From SBAX01 sp964646605 (GTDB taxonomy: Bacteria > Planctomycetota > Phycisphaerae > UBA1845), in the NCBI GenBank assembly GCA_964646605.1, contig CAZYEX010000111.1:1-35377 (forward strand): DNA of 35,377 nt. Reading direction: 5' to 3'. The notes under the pieces are model-generated. The model ran no database searches. It had not been told where the DNA came from and saw nothing but the letters and a program-made list of their open reading frames with translations. How positions within the stretch are numbered: position 1 is the first letter of the stretch; each line of letters opens with the position of its first letter. A program made the position numbers and the translations under genes. Shown piece by piece: positions 34,224 through 35,377 of this stretch.

Positions 34224-34356
34224 GTATTTCCAATTTCCGATTTCCCATTGCCCATGACGAGTTACCGGATACGAATTACCAATGACCAATGACCAATTAC
34301 CAGGGACAAGTTACGAGTTACGAATTACCAAGGACCAATTACCAATTACCAGGGAC
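34224..34356. repeat. Heptanucleotide array, 19 units, consensus CAATTAC
   Basis: The stretch divides without remainder into 19 seven-base units, such as CAATTAC (three times), CAATGAC (twice), GAATTAC (twice), GAGTTAC (twice) and CAGGGAC (twice). The last base of every unit is C, and the phase of seven is never broken. It starts 24 bases after the GGDEF stop. Its AT content is far above its surroundings. Confidence 0.9.
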
Positions 34357-34406
34357 GGGGCGGGGTTGGGCGAAGGTGGGCGAAGCGGGGGCGGCCTGTC
34401 GCGGGG

Positions 34407-34508
34407 TCAGGGGCCGAAGAGGTCGCGCTGGAGAATCGCAAAGTCGCGCAGGTCTACGAGGCAATCGTGGTTCAGGTCGGCGAGGGGTCGGCCCGAAGTG
34501 GTTATGGG
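34407..34508 (-). pseudogene. Orphan dockerin-like 3' end (duplicate of the gene at 34990)
   Basis: The minus strand reads TSGRPLADLNHDCLVDLRDF then AILQRDLFGP and stops at 34409-34407. The gene at 34990 ends with nearly the same residues (GSGRPVADLNHDCIVDLRDF, AILQGDLFGP). Upstream the frame continues only in low-complexity ITTTPPITT sequence, with no start or other domain, so this is a detached tail copy or the end of a decayed gene. Confidence 0.7.
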
Positions 34509-34621
34509 CGGGGTCGTGGTGATTGTAATGGCCACCGATGGTCAAAGTGACGACCGGCAAGTAGAATGTGGGCGGTCGTAGCGACCGTCGTCGCTGGGCT
34601 CGGTGGATGGATAGGAACGCC

Positions 34622-34840
34622 ATGCTCTACAAAGTCCCGCTGGTTCTGACCCCGCAGCCGGAAGGTGGGTTCACGGTCACGTCGCCCGTGCTGCCGGAAC
34701 TGCTCACCGAGGGCGACACCGCAGACGAGGCCCTGAACAACGCCCGCGACGCCCTGTCCGCGGTGATCGAAACCTACCAAGACCTGGGCCGACCGTTCCC
34801 CTCGGGAATCGTCCAGCCCACGGACAACGGTCCCGTTTAG
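34622..34840 (+). CDS. Lone HicB-family antitoxin, probably truncated
   Basis: A 72-residue protein with AGGA 6 bases before ATG 34622. The pattern LYKVPLVLTPQPEGGFTVTS, PVLPELLTEGDTADEALNNA, RDALSAVIETYQDLGRPFP is that of HicB antitoxins. No HicA gene is found beside it on either strand. The frame ends PV-TAG but carries on sensibly as LETLVASPSPS after the stop, which hints at a TGG-to-TAG change that cut the C-terminus. It sits between the two copies of a dockerin tail. It may be a remnant of a lost toxin-antitoxin pair or a free-standing regulator. Confidence 0.75.
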   Translation: MLYKVPLVLTPQPEGGFTVTSPVLPELLTEGDTADEALNNARDALSAVIETYQDLGRPFPSGIVQPTDNGPV

Positions 34841-34863
34841 CTCGAAACGCTGGTCGCCTCGCC

Positions 34864-34966
34864 GTCTCCCAGCCTGAAAGGCTGCACTATAGTAGCCGTG
34901 GGCCAGCGCAGCGCCACCCACGGATACCCGGCCCCCCACGATCCATCCGACCCTGAAGGGGTCGCC
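34864..34966. repeat. Composite extragenic hairpin repeat (REP-like)
   Basis: Three small dyads follow one another: CAGCCT-gaa-AGGCTG (34870-34884), CCGTGGG ... CCCACGG (34896-34923) and GACCC-tgaag-GGGTC (34949-34963). The first and third share a CCTGAA(A)GG core. Such mixed hairpin units recall the dispersed REP/BIME-type elements of bacterial genomes. Only one copy is in this window. Confidence 0.65.
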
Positions 34967-34989
34967 TCGTCGTCCGCCGTCCTCAATCA

Positions 34990-35377
34990 CTACGGCCCAA
35001 ACAGATCCCCTTGCAGGATCGCAAAGTCCCGCAAGTCCACGATGCAATCGTGGTTCAGGTCGGCGACGGGGCGGCCCGATCCGTCCACGGCTACGCCCGA
35101 CGGTGTGTAGTCGCACTGGTCGGGGACATTCGTGATCCCGTCGCCGTCGATGTCGCGGTCGCATACGTCCGGCGTTTCGTCGTCGTCGAAATCATCCCCC
35201 TCGCACTCCGCCTGAAACTCATAGGCTCCGATGTCCACATGGACGTCGAGATCGTCGCCAAGCGCCTCACCATGTCCTACGAGGTCGAACCGCAACTGCA
35301 GCGCTCCACGGCGTCCCTGCGCCTCCGCGAGAGCACCCTGCAAACGCTGCCTCCGGGGCAACCGTTGCAAATTGAGA
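34990..35377 (-). CDS. 3' part of a secreted dockerin-like protein (5' end outside window)
   Basis: The frame enters from the right edge and stops at 34992-34990. Readable parts are VDIGAYEFQ, the usual last strand of choice-of-anchor/right-handed beta-helix proteins, then an acidic calcium-loop segment (DFDDDETPDVCDRDIDGDGI), and a terminal dockerin-like repeat (ADLNHDCIVDLRDFAILQGD). The first ~45 residues at the window edge are not clearly similar to anything, so the boundary there is open. Probably a surface protein. The tail is duplicated at 34407-34508. Confidence 0.7.
   Translation of the reverse strand, partial: LNLQRLPRRQRLQGALAEAQGRRGALQLRFDLVGHGEALGDDLDVHVDIGAYEFQAECEGDDFDDDETPDVCDRDIDGDGITNVPDQCDYTPSGVAVDGSGRPVADLNHDCIVDLRDFAILQGDLFGP

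Noticed and set aside
34224..34356. CRISPR array
   Set aside because: Units are seven bases with no spacers, and no cas genes are nearby.
35231..35376. Plus-strand open frame at the right edge
   Set aside because: It reads sensibly (MDVEIVAKRLTMSYEV...), but it is antisense to the dockerin protein frame, has no ribosome site and runs off the window, so it cannot be supported.

Overview
The window is GC-rich bacterial DNA that reads like a planctomycete, probably Phycisphaerae-like, known only from this sequence. Supporting signs are secreted proteins ending in type I dockerin-like modules with no cohesin or scaffoldin in sight, cysteine-rich CCxxVCxxDxxCCxxEWDxxC modules, an IPTL-CTERM sorting tail, a CAP-domain lipoprotein, a Kdo transferase (an LPS-bearing Gram-negative envelope) and a tyrosine recombinase whose frame runs into a tRNA gene. 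The taxonomic call is inference.

Left part (1-5000) is a mosaic of broken accessory genes. It holds the tail of a Cys-rich protein, a minus-strand secreted dockerin protein fused in frame to a beheaded serine recombinase that then frameshifts, a vanadium haloperoxidase-like secreted enzyme whose dockerin tail is cut short, the first ~50 codons of an adenine-specific DNA methyltransferase, and a beheaded, frameshifted tyrosine recombinase that ends inside tRNA-Gly(UCC). This looks like the scar of one or more elements integrated at the tRNA.

The middle-left part (5.2-15.5 kb) carries a GNAT acetyltransferase, a large CAP/SCP lipoprotein, a possible 36-residue membrane peptide, waaA (Kdo transferase) and acs (acetyl-CoA synthetase). 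Convergent to these is a minus-strand pair: a tail-fibre-like secreted protein and a Cys-rich metzincin protease whose possible GTG start overlaps its neighbour's stop.

The middle part (16.0-25.2 kb) is a plus-strand block of three secreted proteins. Two very large paralogues share a ~740-residue head but carry unrelated tails: an FG-GAP-like propeller plus dockerin in one, a second beta domain plus a different dockerin-like tail in the other. Between them lies an IPTL-CTERM protein. A near-consensus promoter with a long leader precedes the third gene, and a strong hairpin terminator follows it.

The right part (25.4-34.2 kb) is mostly housekeeping: lysS with an extra insertion, a tail-to-tail hicA/hicB pair, a LolCDE-type ABC exporter (permease and ATPase overlapping) coupled to an ilvE-type aminotransferase, two small or unknown membrane proteins, and a HAMP-GGDEF diguanylate cyclase. 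The last 1.2 kb is repeat-rich: a 19-unit heptamer array, an orphan copy of a dockerin tail, a lone and probably truncated HicB, a triple-hairpin extragenic repeat, and the 3' part of another dockerin protein that runs off the window.
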